In this document: positions 36,029 to 45,696 of the stretch, piece after piece
How positions within the stretch are numbered: position 1 is the first letter of the stretch
Layout: each line of letters opens with the position of its first letter
Source of the DNA: Ruegeria sp. THAF57
GTDB taxonomy: Bacteria > Pseudomonadota > Alphaproteobacteria > Rhodobacterales > Rhodobacteraceae
NCBI RefSeq assembly: GCF_903914075.1
Contig: NZ_CAIWNQ010000002.1
Location: 558,001 to 622,000 of the forward strand
Reading direction: 5' to 3'
DNA: 64,000 nt
Program-made: the position numbers and the translations under genes
The notes under the pieces: generated by a model
Seen by the model: the letters and a program-made list of their open reading frames with translations, nothing else
What the model was told of the DNA's origin: nothing
The model's database searches: none

Positions 36029-38302
36029 TTATCCAATGTCACACGACGCCAGGATAGCCATGTTCAGGATGTCATTCGCGGTTGAAACGGTCGAACAGAT
36101 CTGAATCGGCTTGTCGACACCTGACAGGATCGGACCAATAACCGTAGCTCCGCCCATTTCCTGCATCAGCTTGGTCGAAATCGACGCCGAATGGCGCGCG
36201 GGAACGATTAGGATATTCGCCGGGCCTGTCAGACGCTGGAACGGATAGCTGGCCTGTTGATCGACATTCAGCGCTACGTCCACGGTCATTTCGCCCTCAT
36301 ATTCGAAATCAACGCCGCGCTGGTCCAGAACCGCAGGCGCACGGTGCATTTTTTCAGCCCGCTCCGACATCGGATAGCCGAATGTCGAAAAGCTGACGAA
36401 CGCCACGCGCGGCTCAAGCCCCATGTGGCGCGCAACGGCGGCCGAGCGTTCAGCGATATTGGCCAGATCATTCTCGTCAGGCCATTCGTGAACCAGTGTA
36501 TCGCCGATCAGCACGATCCGACCCTTGTGCAACAGCGCCGTGACACCAGCCGCGCCATGCGCCGCGTCCGCGTCGAACACGTGATTGATCCGGTCCAGAA
36601 CATGCGCCGACTTGCGTGTGGCCCCGGTTACAAGACCATCGCCATGCCCATGCGCAAGCATCAGCGAGGAAAACACGTGACGGTCCCGCGCGGCAAGGCG
36701 GTGAATGTCCTTGCGGTCGAAACCCTTACGTTGAAGCCGCTCGTACAGGAAGTTCGAGTAGGTCTCGAGATGCGTGGTATTGGCAGCGTTTACCACCTCA
36801 AGCTCACGCACTGCATCGCCCAGACCGGCCTCTTCCAGCTTGGCCTTCACGTCATCGGTACGCCCCACTACCAGCGCCTTGCCAAAGCCCGAGCGTTGAT
36901 AGGTGACAGCCGCGCGCAGCACGCGAGGATCGTCGCCCTCGGCAAAAATCATCCGGCTTTGCGCCTGACGCGCGCGGGCGTTCAGACCGCGTAGAATGCT
37001 GGCGGTCGGGTCCATGCGGGACTTGAGGCTCAGCTCATAGGCATCCATGTCGATGATCGGACGCCGCGCGGCCCCGGTATCCATACCGGCCTTAGCGACG
37101 GCAGGTGGAATTCGGTGGATCAAGCGCGGATCAAACGGCGTAGGAATTATATAGTCGCGCCCGAAGGTCAGCGATTTTCCATAGGCCATCGCAACCTCAT
37201 CCGGCACATCCTCGCGCGCCAGGTTGGCCAGCGCGTGGGCGCAGGCGATTTTCATCTCATCATTGATGGCGCGGGCATGGATATCCAGCGCGCCGCGGAA
37301 CAGGTAGGGAAAGCCCAGAACGTTGTTCACCTGGTTCGGATAGTCGCTGCGGCCCGTGGCAACAATGGCATCAACACGAACTTCGTGCGCCTCTTCCGGG
37401 GTGATCTCGGGGTCGGGGTTGGCCATGGCGAAAATCACCGGGTTATCGGCCATCGACGCAACCATATCCTGCGTCACGGCCCCTTTGACCGACACGCCCA
37501 GAAACACATCCGCGCCCTTCATGGCTTCTTCCAGCGTGCGCAGTTCGGTCGTGATCGCATGAGCCGATTTCCACTGGTTCATACCTTCGGTCCGGCCCTG
37601 ATAGATCACGCCCTTGGTGTCACAAACGATGCAGTTCTCGTGCCGCGCACCCATTGATTTGAGCAGTTCGATACAGGCGATCCCCGCCGCACCCGCACCG
37701 TTCAGAACAATCTTCACGTCTTCGATTTTCTTGCCCGAAATATGCAGCGCATTCAGCAAGCCCGCCGCACAGATCACCGCTGTACCATGCTGATCGTCGT
37801 GGAAGACGGGGATATCCATCTCTTCTTTGAGGCGCTGTTCAATGATGAAACACTCGGGCGCTTTGATGTCTTCAAGGTTGATGCCGCCAAATGTTGGCCC
37901 CATCAGGCGGACCGCGCGACAGAACTCATCCGGGTCTTCGGTGTCCAATTCGATGTCGATCGAGTTCACGTCGGCAAAACGCTTAAACAGGACGGCCTTG
38001 CCCTCCATCACCGGCTTGCCGCCCAGCGCGCCCAGATTGCCAAGGCCCAGAACAGCCGTCCCGTTCGAGATCACGGCGACCAGGTTGCCCTTGTTGGTAT
38101 AGTCATAGGCAGTTTCGGGCGCTTCGGCGATGGCTTCACAGGGAACGGCCACGCCGGGGCTATAGGCCAACGACAGATCGCGCTGCGTGGTCATGGGAAC
38201 GGTGGCCTGCACCTCCCACTTGCCGGGGGTGGGGTCCAGGTGAAAGGCCAGCGCCTCTTCTTTGGTGATCTTCGCTTTGGGCATCTTATCGGTCGTTTCC
38301 AT
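36029..38302 (-). CDS. maeB: NADP-dependent malic enzyme with phosphotransacetylase-like C-terminus
   Basis: A 757-aa two-domain protein. The N-terminal part (to about 430) is a malic enzyme: SLAYSPGVAVPC, GTAVLGLGNLG, FHDDQHGTAVI, VLNGAGAAGIACIELL and MANPDPEITPEEA. The C-terminal part resembles phosphate acetyltransferase (FAEGDDPRVLRAAV, DGLVTGATRKSA, GPANILIVPARHSASI) and is usually regulatory. It converts malate to pyruvate, making NADPH. The first ATG is used; MPKAKITKEEA six codons later is an alternative. Confidence 0.95.
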   Translation of the reverse strand: METTDKMPKAKITKEEALAFHLDPTPGKWEVQATVPMTTQRDLSLAYSPGVAVPCEAIAEAPETAYDYTNKGNLVAVISNGTAVLGLGNLGALGGKPVMEGKAVLFKRFADVNSIDIELDTEDPDEFCRAVRLMGPTFGGINLEDIKAPECFIIEQRLKEEMDIPVFHDDQHGTAVICAAGLLNALHISGKKIEDVKIVLNGAGAAGIACIELLKSMGARHENCIVCDTKGVIYQGRTEGMNQWKSAHAITTELRTLEEAMKGADVFLGVSVKGAVTQDMVASMADNPVIFAMANPDPEITPEEAHEVRVDAIVATGRSDYPNQVNNVLGFPYLFRGALDIHARAINDEMKIACAHALANLAREDVPDEVAMAYGKSLTFGRDYIIPTPFDPRLIHRIPPAVAKAGMDTGAARRPIIDMDAYELSLKSRMDPTASILRGLNARARQAQSRMIFAEGDDPRVLRAAVTYQRSGFGKALVVGRTDDVKAKLEEAGLGDAVRELEVVNAANTTHLETYSNFLYERLQRKGFDRKDIHRLAARDRHVFSSLMLAHGHGDGLVTGATRKSAHVLDRINHVFDADAAHGAAGVTALLHKGRIVLIGDTLVHEWPDENDLANIAERSAAVARHMGLEPRVAFVSFSTFGYPMSERAEKMHRAPAVLDQRGVDFEYEGEMTVDVALNVDQQASYPFQRLTGPANILIVPARHSASISTKLMQEMGGATVIGPILSGVDKPIQICSTVSTANDILNMAILASCDIG

Positions 38303-38427
38303 GAATTCGGGGCTGTTGCGTCATAGCGCAGGCGGGGCTGCGCCTCAACGACAATACGTTTTCACCTTTCGTCGCGGTTGGGGGATTTGTAAGGTCGCGA
38401 CCGGAAGACGCCAAAAGGGGGCCGCTT

Positions 38428-41061
38428 TTGTCCACAGTCACGCCAATGATGGCGCAATATCTTGAGATCAAAGAGGTCCATTCAGACGCCCTGCTGTTCT
38501 ACCGCATGGGCGATTTCTACGAGATGTTTTTCCAGGACGCGGTGAATGCCGCCGAGGCGCTGGACATCGCCCTGACCAAGCGCGGCAAGCACAATGGCAA
38601 GGATATTCCCATGTGCGGCGTGCCCGTCCATGCGGCCGAGGGCTATCTGCTGACGCTGATCCGCAAAGGCTTTCGAGTGGCCGTGTGCGAGCAGATGGAA
38701 AGCCCAGCCGAGGCAAAGAAAAGAGGCTCTAAATCAGTGGTTCGGCGGGATGTTGTGCGTCTGGTAACGCCCGGCACACTGACCGAGGACGCCCTACTAG
38801 AGGCCCGTCGCCACAACTTTCTGGCCGCCTACGCCGAGGTTCGCGACGAAGCCGCGCTGGCCTGGGCCGATATTTCGACCGGAGCGTTCCACGTGATGCC
38901 TTTGACCTCGGTCAGGCTTAGCCCCGAACTGGCGCGGCTTGCCCCCTCCGAGCTGATCGTGGGCGACGGGATGGAACAGGAGTTGAATGAAACCGTTCGC
39001 GATCTGGGCATTTCGCTAACCCCGATCGGTCGCGCCAGTTTCGACAGCACTGCGGCGGAAAAACGCATCTGCGGGCTGTTTCACGTCGGTGCATTGGATG
39101 CGTTTGGGTCATTTGGCCGCGCTGAAGTGTCGGCCATGGGCGCGCTGATCGACTATCTTGAGATCACGCAAAAGGGCAAACTGCCCCTGCTGCAAACACC
39201 GTTGAAGGAATCCGAGGACCGCGTGGTGCAGATCGACGCCGCCACGCGCCGCAATCTGGAACTGACGCGGTCTCTCTCCGGTGGCCGCGCCGGATCGTTG
39301 CTGTCCGTGGTTGACCGTACTGTTACGCCGAGTGGTGCGCGGCTGCTGGAACAGCGTCTTTCCAGCCCGTCCCGCAATCTGGATGTGATCCACGCCCGGT
39401 TGGACGCGGTAAGTTTTGCCGCCGAAGACAGCCTGACCAACTCGGACCTGCGCGAGACCCTGCGCAAAACCCCTGATTTGGACCGCGCCCTGTCGCGCCT
39501 GTCGTTGGAGCGCGGAGGCCCCCGCGATCTGGCTGCCATTCGCAATGGGCTGACACAGGCATCGGCAATCGCTGAATTGTGCGAAGGTCAGGATCTTCCG
39601 GTCCTGCTGGCAACCGCAGTACAAAACCTTGTCGGCTTTGATGATCTATTGAACCTGCTGGACGAGGCGCTTGTTGCTGAACCACCCTTGCTTGCGCGCG
39701 ATGGTGGCTTCATCGCTCCCGGTTTTGACGCCGAACTGGACGAAGCGCGCACGCTGCGCGACGAAGGTCGATCCGTCATAGCCGGGTTTCAGAAAAAATA
39801 CGCAGAGCACACGGGCATCACGTCGTTGAAGATCAAGCACAACAACGTGCTGGGCTATTTCATCGAAACCACGGCTACCCATGCCGAGAAGATGCTGAAC
39901 CCGCCGTTCAGTGAAACCTACATCCACCGCCAGACGACGGCCAATCAGGTGCGGTTCACAACCGTCGAACTCTCGGAAATCGAAACCCGCATCCTGAACG
40001 CCGGAAATCTGGCTTTGGAAATCGAAAAGCGGCTCTATCAAAGGCTTTCTGACGAAATTTTAGCCCTCGCCGCCCGCCTCAATCAAGCGGCCAGAGGGTT
40101 GGCCGAACTGGACCTGACCACAGCGCTAGCAGATCTGGCGCGGGCTGAGAATTGGTGCCGCCCAAAAATCGATACTTCCCGCGCCTTCAACATCCAAGGG
40201 GGCCGCCACCCCGTCGTTGAACACGCGCTACGCCAGCAATCGGGCGACGCGTTCATCGCCAATGATTGCGACCTGAGCGCCAATCAAGGGGCCGCGATCT
40301 GGCTGCTGACTGGTCCCAACATGGCCGGTAAATCAACCTTCCTGCGCCAGAACGCTCTGATCGCCCTACTCGCCCAAATGGGCAGTTACGTCCCCGCCGA
40401 ACAGGCCCATATCGGCGTAGTCAGCCAGCTTTTCAGCCGGGTCGGCGCTTCAGATGATCTGGCCCGCGGCCGCTCGACTTTCATGGTCGAAATGGTGGAA
40501 ACCGCCGCCATTCTCAATCAGGCCGACGATCGTGCGCTGGTGATACTCGACGAAATCGGGCGCGGCACCGCCACCTATGACGGCCTCTCAATCGCCTGGG
40601 CCACACTGGAACATCTGCACGCCGCAAACCAATGCCGCGCGCTGTTTGCCACCCACTACCACGAACTCACCGCCTTGGCCGGAAAACTCGAAGGCGTCGA
40701 CAACGCCACTGTCGCCGTCAAAGAATGGGAGGGCGAAGTCATCTTCCTGCACGAGGTTCACAAAGGCGCCGCCGACCGATCCTATGGCGTGCAAGTCGCG
40801 CAATTGGCCGGACTTCCCGCATCCGTAGTCGACCGCGCCCGCGTCGTGCTGGACCAATTGGAAAAAACTGAACGTGAAGGCGGAAAGCAAAAGGCGTTGA
40901 TCGACGATCTCCCCCTGTTCTCAGCCGCGCCACCCCCGCCGCTGCCCGCGCCAAAAACCTCACCAGTCGCCGATATGCTGGACGATATCCTGCCCGATGA
41001 ACTGACACCCCGCGAAGCGCTCGACCTGATCTACAAACTGAAAGAGGCGGCCAAATCCTGA
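38428..41061 (+). CDS. mutS: DNA mismatch repair protein MutS
   Basis: An 877-aa mismatch sensor. Mismatch-recognition motif GDFYEMFFQDA (F-x-E), clamp and lever domains, then the ATPase with TGPNMAGKSTFLRQNAL, DEIGRGTATYDGLSIAWA and ATHYHELTALA. The start is TTG at 38428, six nt after AAGGGGG. The first ATG (38446) would begin MMAQYLEIK and drop the usually conserved TP before it. The C-terminus carries a short tail (DMLDDILPDELTPREALDLIYKLK). It diverges from maeB across 125 nt. Confidence 0.96.
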   Translation: MSTVTPMMAQYLEIKEVHSDALLFYRMGDFYEMFFQDAVNAAEALDIALTKRGKHNGKDIPMCGVPVHAAEGYLLTLIRKGFRVAVCEQMESPAEAKKRGSKSVVRRDVVRLVTPGTLTEDALLEARRHNFLAAYAEVRDEAALAWADISTGAFHVMPLTSVRLSPELARLAPSELIVGDGMEQELNETVRDLGISLTPIGRASFDSTAAEKRICGLFHVGALDAFGSFGRAEVSAMGALIDYLEITQKGKLPLLQTPLKESEDRVVQIDAATRRNLELTRSLSGGRAGSLLSVVDRTVTPSGARLLEQRLSSPSRNLDVIHARLDAVSFAAEDSLTNSDLRETLRKTPDLDRALSRLSLERGGPRDLAAIRNGLTQASAIAELCEGQDLPVLLATAVQNLVGFDDLLNLLDEALVAEPPLLARDGGFIAPGFDAELDEARTLRDEGRSVIAGFQKKYAEHTGITSLKIKHNNVLGYFIETTATHAEKMLNPPFSETYIHRQTTANQVRFTTVELSEIETRILNAGNLALEIEKRLYQRLSDEILALAARLNQAARGLAELDLTTALADLARAENWCRPKIDTSRAFNIQGGRHPVVEHALRQQSGDAFIANDCDLSANQGAAIWLLTGPNMAGKSTFLRQNALIALLAQMGSYVPAEQAHIGVVSQLFSRVGASDDLARGRSTFMVEMVETAAILNQADDRALVILDEIGRGTATYDGLSIAWATLEHLHAANQCRALFATHYHELTALAGKLEGVDNATVAVKEWEGEVIFLHEVHKGAADRSYGVQVAQLAGLPASVVDRARVVLDQLEKTEREGGKQKALIDDLPLFSAAPPPPLPAPKTSPVADMLDDILPDELTPREALDLIYKLKEAAKS

Positions 41062-41068
41062 CCGCCCC

Positions 41069-41119
41069 TTCTTCTGTTCAAAAATACTTCTGCCGGAGGC
41101 TTGGCCTTGCAGAGGCCAA
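41069..41119 (-). terminator. Terminator-like hairpin and repeat after grpE
   Basis: On the minus strand, directly after the grpE stop, TTGGCC-TCTGCAA-GGCCAA forms a 6-bp stem (41101-41119). It is followed by GCCTCCGGCAGAAGTATTTTTGAACAGAAGAAG-like sequence down to about 41069, with a T5 run. Part of this resembles the arm sequence near 5620-5660, so it looks like a member of a dispersed extragenic element. It also lies at the 3' end of mutS. Confidence 0.6.
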
Positions 41120-41683
41120 TCAGCTTGCAGGCGTTGAAGAAACGCCCACCTGAGCCGGACGCAGCAAACGGTCGTGCAGCATGAACCCCTCAGCCGAGAC
41201 CTGAATGATATCACCAGCCTTGGTGCCCGGAACAGGAGCCTCGAACATAGCTTCGTGAAGATTGGGGTCAAACCGGTCGCCGACTTCGGGTGTGATCACT
41301 TCGATCCCGTGTTTCTGGAACACGTTGGTCAGCGCGCGCATAGTCAGCTCGACACCTTCGATCAAACCAGCAGCAACCTCTTTCTGCTCATCGGTGGCGG
41401 CCTCAAGCGCACGTTTCATGTTATCATAAACCGGCAGCATATCGCGCGCCAGCTTGGACCCGCCGTACTGCTCTGCATCCCGGCGCGCTTTGTCGCCCCG
41501 TTTGCGCGCATTTTCGGCATCAGCCAGTGCGCGCATGAACTTGTCCTTGAAATCATCACGCTCAGCGCGCAGGGCATCAATTTCCAGTGCCTCTTCACTG
41601 ATTTCGGCAAACTCCTCGGCCAACTCTTCTGCCTCAGCTGTTGCGATATCGTCCAGAAAATCTTCGTTTTTGGGTTCTGCCAT
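41120..41683 (-). CDS. grpE: Nucleotide exchange factor GrpE
   Basis: A 187-aa DnaK cofactor that releases ADP. A long N-terminal helix (FAEISEEALEIDALRAERDDFKDKFMRALADAENARKRGDKAR) leads to the C-terminal beta wing with VFQKHGIEVITPEVGDRFDPNLHEAMFEAPVPG. It lies 10 nt after hrcA in the same operon. It is separate from dnaKJ at 6-9 kb. Confidence 0.96.
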   Translation of the reverse strand: MAEPKNEDFLDDIATAEAEELAEEFAEISEEALEIDALRAERDDFKDKFMRALADAENARKRGDKARRDAEQYGGSKLARDMLPVYDNMKRALEAATDEQKEVAAGLIEGVELTMRALTNVFQKHGIEVITPEVGDRFDPNLHEAMFEAPVPGTKAGDIIQVSAEGFMLHDRLLRPAQVGVSSTPAS

Positions 41684-41693
41684 CTCTTACCCT

Positions 41694-42758
41694 CTAGCTC
41701 CGGTCGGAAATAAGCTTGCCGACCAGTTGCGCCGTATAATCCACGATCGGCACGATCCGTCCATAGTTCAGTCGTGTGGGTCCAATAACCCCGACCGCAC
41801 CGATTATCTTTCGATCAGCGTTCATATATGGAGACACCACCAAAGAGGAACCCGAAAGTGAGAAAAGTTTGTTCTCAGAGCCGATAAAAATGCGCACACC
41901 CTCGCCTTCTTCGGTCAATTCGAGGAATTCGGCGATATCGCGCTTACGTTCCAGGTCATCAAACAAGGTGCGGATTCGATTCAACTCTTCTGTTTGACCG
42001 GGTTCATTCAGCAGATTCGCGCGTCCACGCACAATCAATCGCGCTGAATCGCCTCCGTCTCCGTCCCAGGCGGCCATGCCACTTTCGATCATCTCGCGCG
42101 CCAGTACGTCGATTTCCTGCTTACGCGCGTCGATCTGTGTCTGCATCTGACGGCGGACTTCGCTTAGCGTTCGCCCCTCGATCAGCGCATTCAGAAAATT
42201 CGCGGCCTCTCGCATGGAACTGGGTGTTTGCCCCGGCGGAGGAGTGAACAGCCGGTTCTCGACAGTTCCATCAGCAAAGACCAGCACGACAAGGGCGCGG
42301 TCCTGGGCCAGCGAAACAAACTCGATATGCTTGATCTCGGATTCCTGTTTAGGCGTCAAAACCAATGAGGCACCATGTGTCACGTGTGACAATGCCGATC
42401 CCACACGATCCAGCATTCCCCCCACATCACCTGCGTTAGAGCCTAAAGTCTCATCCAATTTCTGCCGATCATCTGCCCCCAGATCGCCGACCTCAAGCAG
42501 CCCGTCGACAAACATCCGCAGCCCCTGCTGCGTCGGAATCCGACCGGCGCTGACATGGGGGCTGTCCAACAGGCCCAGAAACTCCAGATCCTGCATCACA
42601 TTGCGCACGGTCGCGGCGCTGACTTTTTCCGACAAGGTGCGGGTCAGTGTACGGCTGCCCACCGGTTCACCGCTATCCAAATAGCTTTCGACGATCAGCC
42701 GGAACACCTCACGCGACCGGTCGTTCATCTCGTTCAGAATTTTGCTCGCTTCGCTCAT
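41694..42758 (-). CDS. hrcA: Heat-inducible transcription repressor HrcA
   Basis: A 354-aa repressor: N-terminal winged helix (FRLIVESYLDSGEPVGSRTLTRTLSEKVSAATVRNVMQDLEFLGLL), GRIPTQQGLRMFVDGLLE, and the GAF-like core ending VIGPTRLNYGRIVPIVDYTAQLV. HrcA normally binds CIRCE. I found no CIRCE inverted repeat upstream of hrcA, grpE or dnaK, so its targets (usually groESL) are probably elsewhere. It is divergent from rph across 112 nt. Confidence 0.95.
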   Translation of the reverse strand: MSEASKILNEMNDRSREVFRLIVESYLDSGEPVGSRTLTRTLSEKVSAATVRNVMQDLEFLGLLDSPHVSAGRIPTQQGLRMFVDGLLEVGDLGADDRQKLDETLGSNAGDVGGMLDRVGSALSHVTHGASLVLTPKQESEIKHIEFVSLAQDRALVVLVFADGTVENRLFTPPPGQTPSSMREAANFLNALIEGRTLSEVRRQMQTQIDARKQEIDVLAREMIESGMAAWDGDGGDSARLIVRGRANLLNEPGQTEELNRIRTLFDDLERKRDIAEFLELTEEGEGVRIFIGSENKLFSLSGSSLVVSPYMNADRKIIGAVGVIGPTRLNYGRIVPIVDYTAQLVGKLISDRS

Positions 42759-42870
42759 TGGCGGTCCCCTGCTGGATCGTCATTAAATCGCAGGCAAATG
42801 AAAGGTCAATCGGGGTTGCATCGTAACGCCACGGGACGGTATCCCCAACCCAGCAAACAAAGGATTTTCC

Positions 42871-43584
42871 ATGCGACCCTCAGGACGTAATCTAGACGAA
42901 ATGCGCGCTGTTTCCATCGAGACAGGTTTCACCAAACATGCCGAAGGTTCCTGCCTGATCAAAATGGGCGATACCCATGTGCTGTGTACCGCCACGATCG
43001 AGGATCGCGTGCCACCCTTTATCAAGGGTTCGGGCCTGGGTTGGGTGACGGCGGAATACGGGATGCTGCCGCGCGCAACCAACACGCGGATGCGGCGCGA
43101 GGCCGCCAGCGGCAAACAAGGCGGACGCACCGTGGAAATCCAGCGCCTGATCGGTCGTGCGCTGCGCGCTGGTGTCGACCGGGTTGCGCTGGGTGAACGT
43201 CAAATCACCGTCGACTGCGATGTCATTCAGGCCGATGGCGGCACCCGCTGCGCCTCGATCACCGGCGGCTGGGTCGCGCTGCGTCTGGCCGTGAACAAGC
43301 TGATGAAAGCCGGTGACGTCATTTCCGATCCGCTGGTTGATCCTGTCGCTGCTGTGTCCTGCGGTATCTACGCGGGTCAGCCTGTACTGGATCTGGACTA
43401 CCCCGAAGACAGCGAAGCAGGCGTTGACGGTAACTTCATCATGACCGGCTCGGGCAAACTGATCGAAGTGCAGATGAGCGCCGAAGGTTCTGTCTTTAGC
43501 CGTGCGCAGATGGATCAGCTGATGGATCTGGCCGAAAAAGGCGTAAGTGAACTGGCCGCTGCCCAAAAGGCCGCCACCGCATGA
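42871..43584 (+). CDS. rph: Ribonuclease PH
   Basis: A 237-aa phosphorolytic 3' exoribonuclease for tRNA ends. [66 protein letters not shown] and [18 protein letters not shown] are all in place. AAAGGA precedes the ATG. It is the first gene of rph-rdgB-hemW and overlaps rdgB by 4 nt. Confidence 0.97.
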   Translation: MRPSGRNLDEMRAVSIETGFTKHAEGSCLIKMGDTHVLCTATIEDRVPPFIKGSGLGWVTAEYGMLPRATNTRMRREAASGKQGGRTVEIQRLIGRALRAGVDRVALGERQITVDCDVIQADGGTRCASITGGWVALRLAVNKLMKAGDVISDPLVDPVAAVSCGIYAGQPVLDLDYPEDSEAGVDGNFIMTGSGKLIEVQMSAEGSVFSRAQMDQLMDLAEKGVSELAAAQKAATA

Positions 43585-44195
43585 CCCGCAAGTTCGACGG
43601 CGACAGGCTACTGGTCGCCACGCATAACAAAGGCAAGCTTGAGGAGATGGCGCATCTGCTTGAGCCCTTTGGCGTGACAGTCATCGGCGCGGCTGAGATG
43701 AGCCTGCCTGAACCGGAAGAGACCGAGGATACTTTCATCGGCAACGCCCGGATTAAAGCCCATGCCGCCGCCAAGGCCACCGGACTGCCTGCCCTGTCGG
43801 ATGATTCAGGGATTACGATCGATGCGCTGGATGGTGCACCCGGTGTCTACACTGCGGACTGGGCCGAAACCGAAAACGGCCGCGATTTCCTGATGGCCAT
43901 GACCCGCGCGCATAAAGAACTGGAAGCAAAAGACGCCCCGCACCCCCGCACCGCTCAATTCCGGTGCACGCTGGTACTGGCCTGGCCTGACGGCCACGAT
44001 GAAGTGTTCGAAGGCATTGCCCCCGGCCATCTGGTCTGGCCAATCCGGGGAAAAGACGGGTTCGGTTATGACCCGATGTTTGTCCCTGACGGCCACGATA
44101 TTACCTTTGCCGAAATGGATCGCTGGGAAAAGAACAAGATCAGCCATCGCGGTCGCGCGGTGGAGATGTTCGTGAAGGGCTGTTTTGGCGGATGA
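43581..44195 (+). CDS. rdgB: RdgB/HAM1 non-canonical purine NTP pyrophosphatase
   Basis: A 204-aa dITP/XTPase that cleans the nucleotide pool. Motifs [14 protein letters not shown] at the N-terminus, [39 protein letters not shown] and [12 protein letters not shown] are complete. It overlaps rph by 4 nt and hemW by 11 nt. Confidence 0.96.
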   Translation: MTRKFDGDRLLVATHNKGKLEEMAHLLEPFGVTVIGAAEMSLPEPEETEDTFIGNARIKAHAAAKATGLPALSDDSGITIDALDGAPGVYTADWAETENGRDFLMAMTRAHKELEAKDAPHPRTAQFRCTLVLAWPDGHDEVFEGIAPGHLVWPIRGKDGFGYDPMFVPDGHDITFAEMDRWEKNKISHRGRAVEMFVKGCFGG

Positions 44196-45339
44196 TTGGC
44201 GCAATGGGGGCTTTGGCCTATATGTGCATTGGCCCTTTTGCGAGGCCAAATGCCCCTATTGCGACTTCAACAGCCACGTTTCAATAAATATTGATCAAAA
44301 ACAATGGCTTAATAGTTACTTAAGCGAATTGCGACGCTCCGCCCTGGAAACGCCAGATCGGGTGCTAAATACGATCTTTTTTGGCGGTGGTACGCCGTCC
44401 TTAATGCATCCAGACTCCGTAGCCGCCATCATTGATGAGGCCCGCAGCCTGTGGCGGCCTGCCAATGACATGGAAATCACACTTGAGGCTAATCCCGGTT
44501 CGGTTGAGGCTGGACGCTTTGCCGCCTATCGCGACGCTGGGATCAACCGGATCTCGATGGGTGTACAGGCGCTGAATGACGATGACCTACGCAGGCTAGG
44601 CCGAATTCATACGGTCGCTGAAGCACAAGCAGCGTTTGATATCGCCAGAGCTTGCTTTGACAGGGTTAGCTTTGACTTAATCTACGCCCGCCAGCACCAA
44701 ACCCTGGCCGCTTGGCGCGCTGAACTGACCCAAGCTTTGTCCATGGCCGTTGACCACCTGTCCTTATACCAACTGACCATCGAAGACGGCACCGCTTTCG
44801 GCGACAGATATTCCGTTGGGAAATTGCGCGGCCTACCCGAGGATGACAGCGCAGCCGACATGTATCTTGCCACACAAGAGATTTGCGAAGCCCACGGCCT
44901 GCCTGCATACGAGGTTTCTAATCACGCCCGACCGGGGGCAGAATCCCGGCACAACCTGATTTATTGGCGCTATGGCGATTACGTTGGCATCGGTCCCGGT
45001 GCACATGGTCGAATTACGCTTGGCGATCGAAAACTGGCAACTGAAACCCACCTGATGCCGAACACTTGGCTAGACGCTGTTCAAAACGGCAGTGGAGAGC
45101 GGGAAAGAACCGAGCTTTCAAATCAGGATCAGGCAATTGAGTACCTTATGATGTGCTTAAGGCTAAAAGAAGGTCTATATATAGATCGCTATGAGGCCTT
45201 GTCTGGTTCTTCATTGCCGCAAGCAAAATTGGACGATCTGAATGCCATCGGTATGATCGAACAGGTAAACGGACGGGTCATCGCCACCAAGGATGGGCGT
45301 GCAGTATTGAATTCTATCATTCGCGAATTGTTGGGATAA
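44185..45339 (+). CDS. hemW: HemW-like radical SAM protein (heme chaperone)
   Basis: A 384-aa radical-SAM protein. The cluster motif is C19-C23-C26 in YVHWPFCEAKCPYCDFNSH, the HemW form. TIFFGGGTPSLM, LEANPGSVE, ISMGVQALND and the C-terminal HemN_C domain follow. HemW is thought to deliver heme rather than act as coproporphyrinogen dehydrogenase. The start is TTG at 44185 behind GAAGGG, overlapping rdgB. From here on the sequence becomes more AT-rich than upstream genes. Confidence 0.92.
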   Translation: MADDWRNGGFGLYVHWPFCEAKCPYCDFNSHVSINIDQKQWLNSYLSELRRSALETPDRVLNTIFFGGGTPSLMHPDSVAAIIDEARSLWRPANDMEITLEANPGSVEAGRFAAYRDAGINRISMGVQALNDDDLRRLGRIHTVAEAQAAFDIARACFDRVSFDLIYARQHQTLAAWRAELTQALSMAVDHLSLYQLTIEDGTAFGDRYSVGKLRGLPEDDSAADMYLATQEICEAHGLPAYEVSNHARPGAESRHNLIYWRYGDYVGIGPGAHGRITLGDRKLATETHLMPNTWLDAVQNGSGERERTELSNQDQAIEYLMMCLRLKEGLYIDRYEALSGSSLPQAKLDDLNAIGMIEQVNGRVIATKDGRAVLNSIIRELLG

Positions 45340-45342
45340 GAC

Positions 45343-45696
45343 ATGCAATACGTCTGGGCGGCATTGGGATTGTTGAGCGTTGCACTTGCCGTCGTCGGCA
45401 TCGCCCTTCCCTTGCTACCGACCGTTCCGTTCCTGCTGTTGGCCGCTTTTTTCTTTGCACGCTCGTCTTCCCGGCTTCACAACTGGCTGATCACGCACCG
45501 GGTCTTTGGCCCGATGATCCTGGATTGGCAGAATTCCGGTGCCATACGCCCCGCAGCAAAAAAGGCGGCAACCCTCTCGATTGCCGCCGTTTTTGGAATT
45601 TCGATTATTCTCTCGGTTCCGAATTACGTGTTGGCAATTCAAGCCATTGTCTTGGGAGGTGTTCTAACCTTTATTTGGACCCGGCCTAACGGCTGA
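45343..45696 (+). CDS. DUF454 (YbaN-like) membrane protein
   Basis: A 117-aa inner-membrane protein with LGLLSVALAVVGIALPLLPTVPFLLLAAFFFARSSSRLHNWL, the DUF454 signature, and about three membrane segments. Function unknown. It follows hemW by 3 nt and its 3' end overlaps parB by 11 nt on the other strand. Confidence 0.9.
   Translation: MQYVWAALGLLSVALAVVGIALPLLPTVPFLLLAAFFFARSSSRLHNWLITHRVFGPMILDWQNSGAIRPAAKKAATLSIAAVFGISIILSVPNYVLAIQAIVLGGVLTFIWTRPNG

Noticed and set aside
42368-42384. Palindrome-like TGTGTCACGTGTGACA in hrcA
   Set aside because: Three mismatches to parS and not a true palindrome.
42759-42870. CIRCE element in the hrcA-rph gap
   Set aside because: No TTAGCACTC-N9-GAGTGCTAA or close variant was found on either strand.
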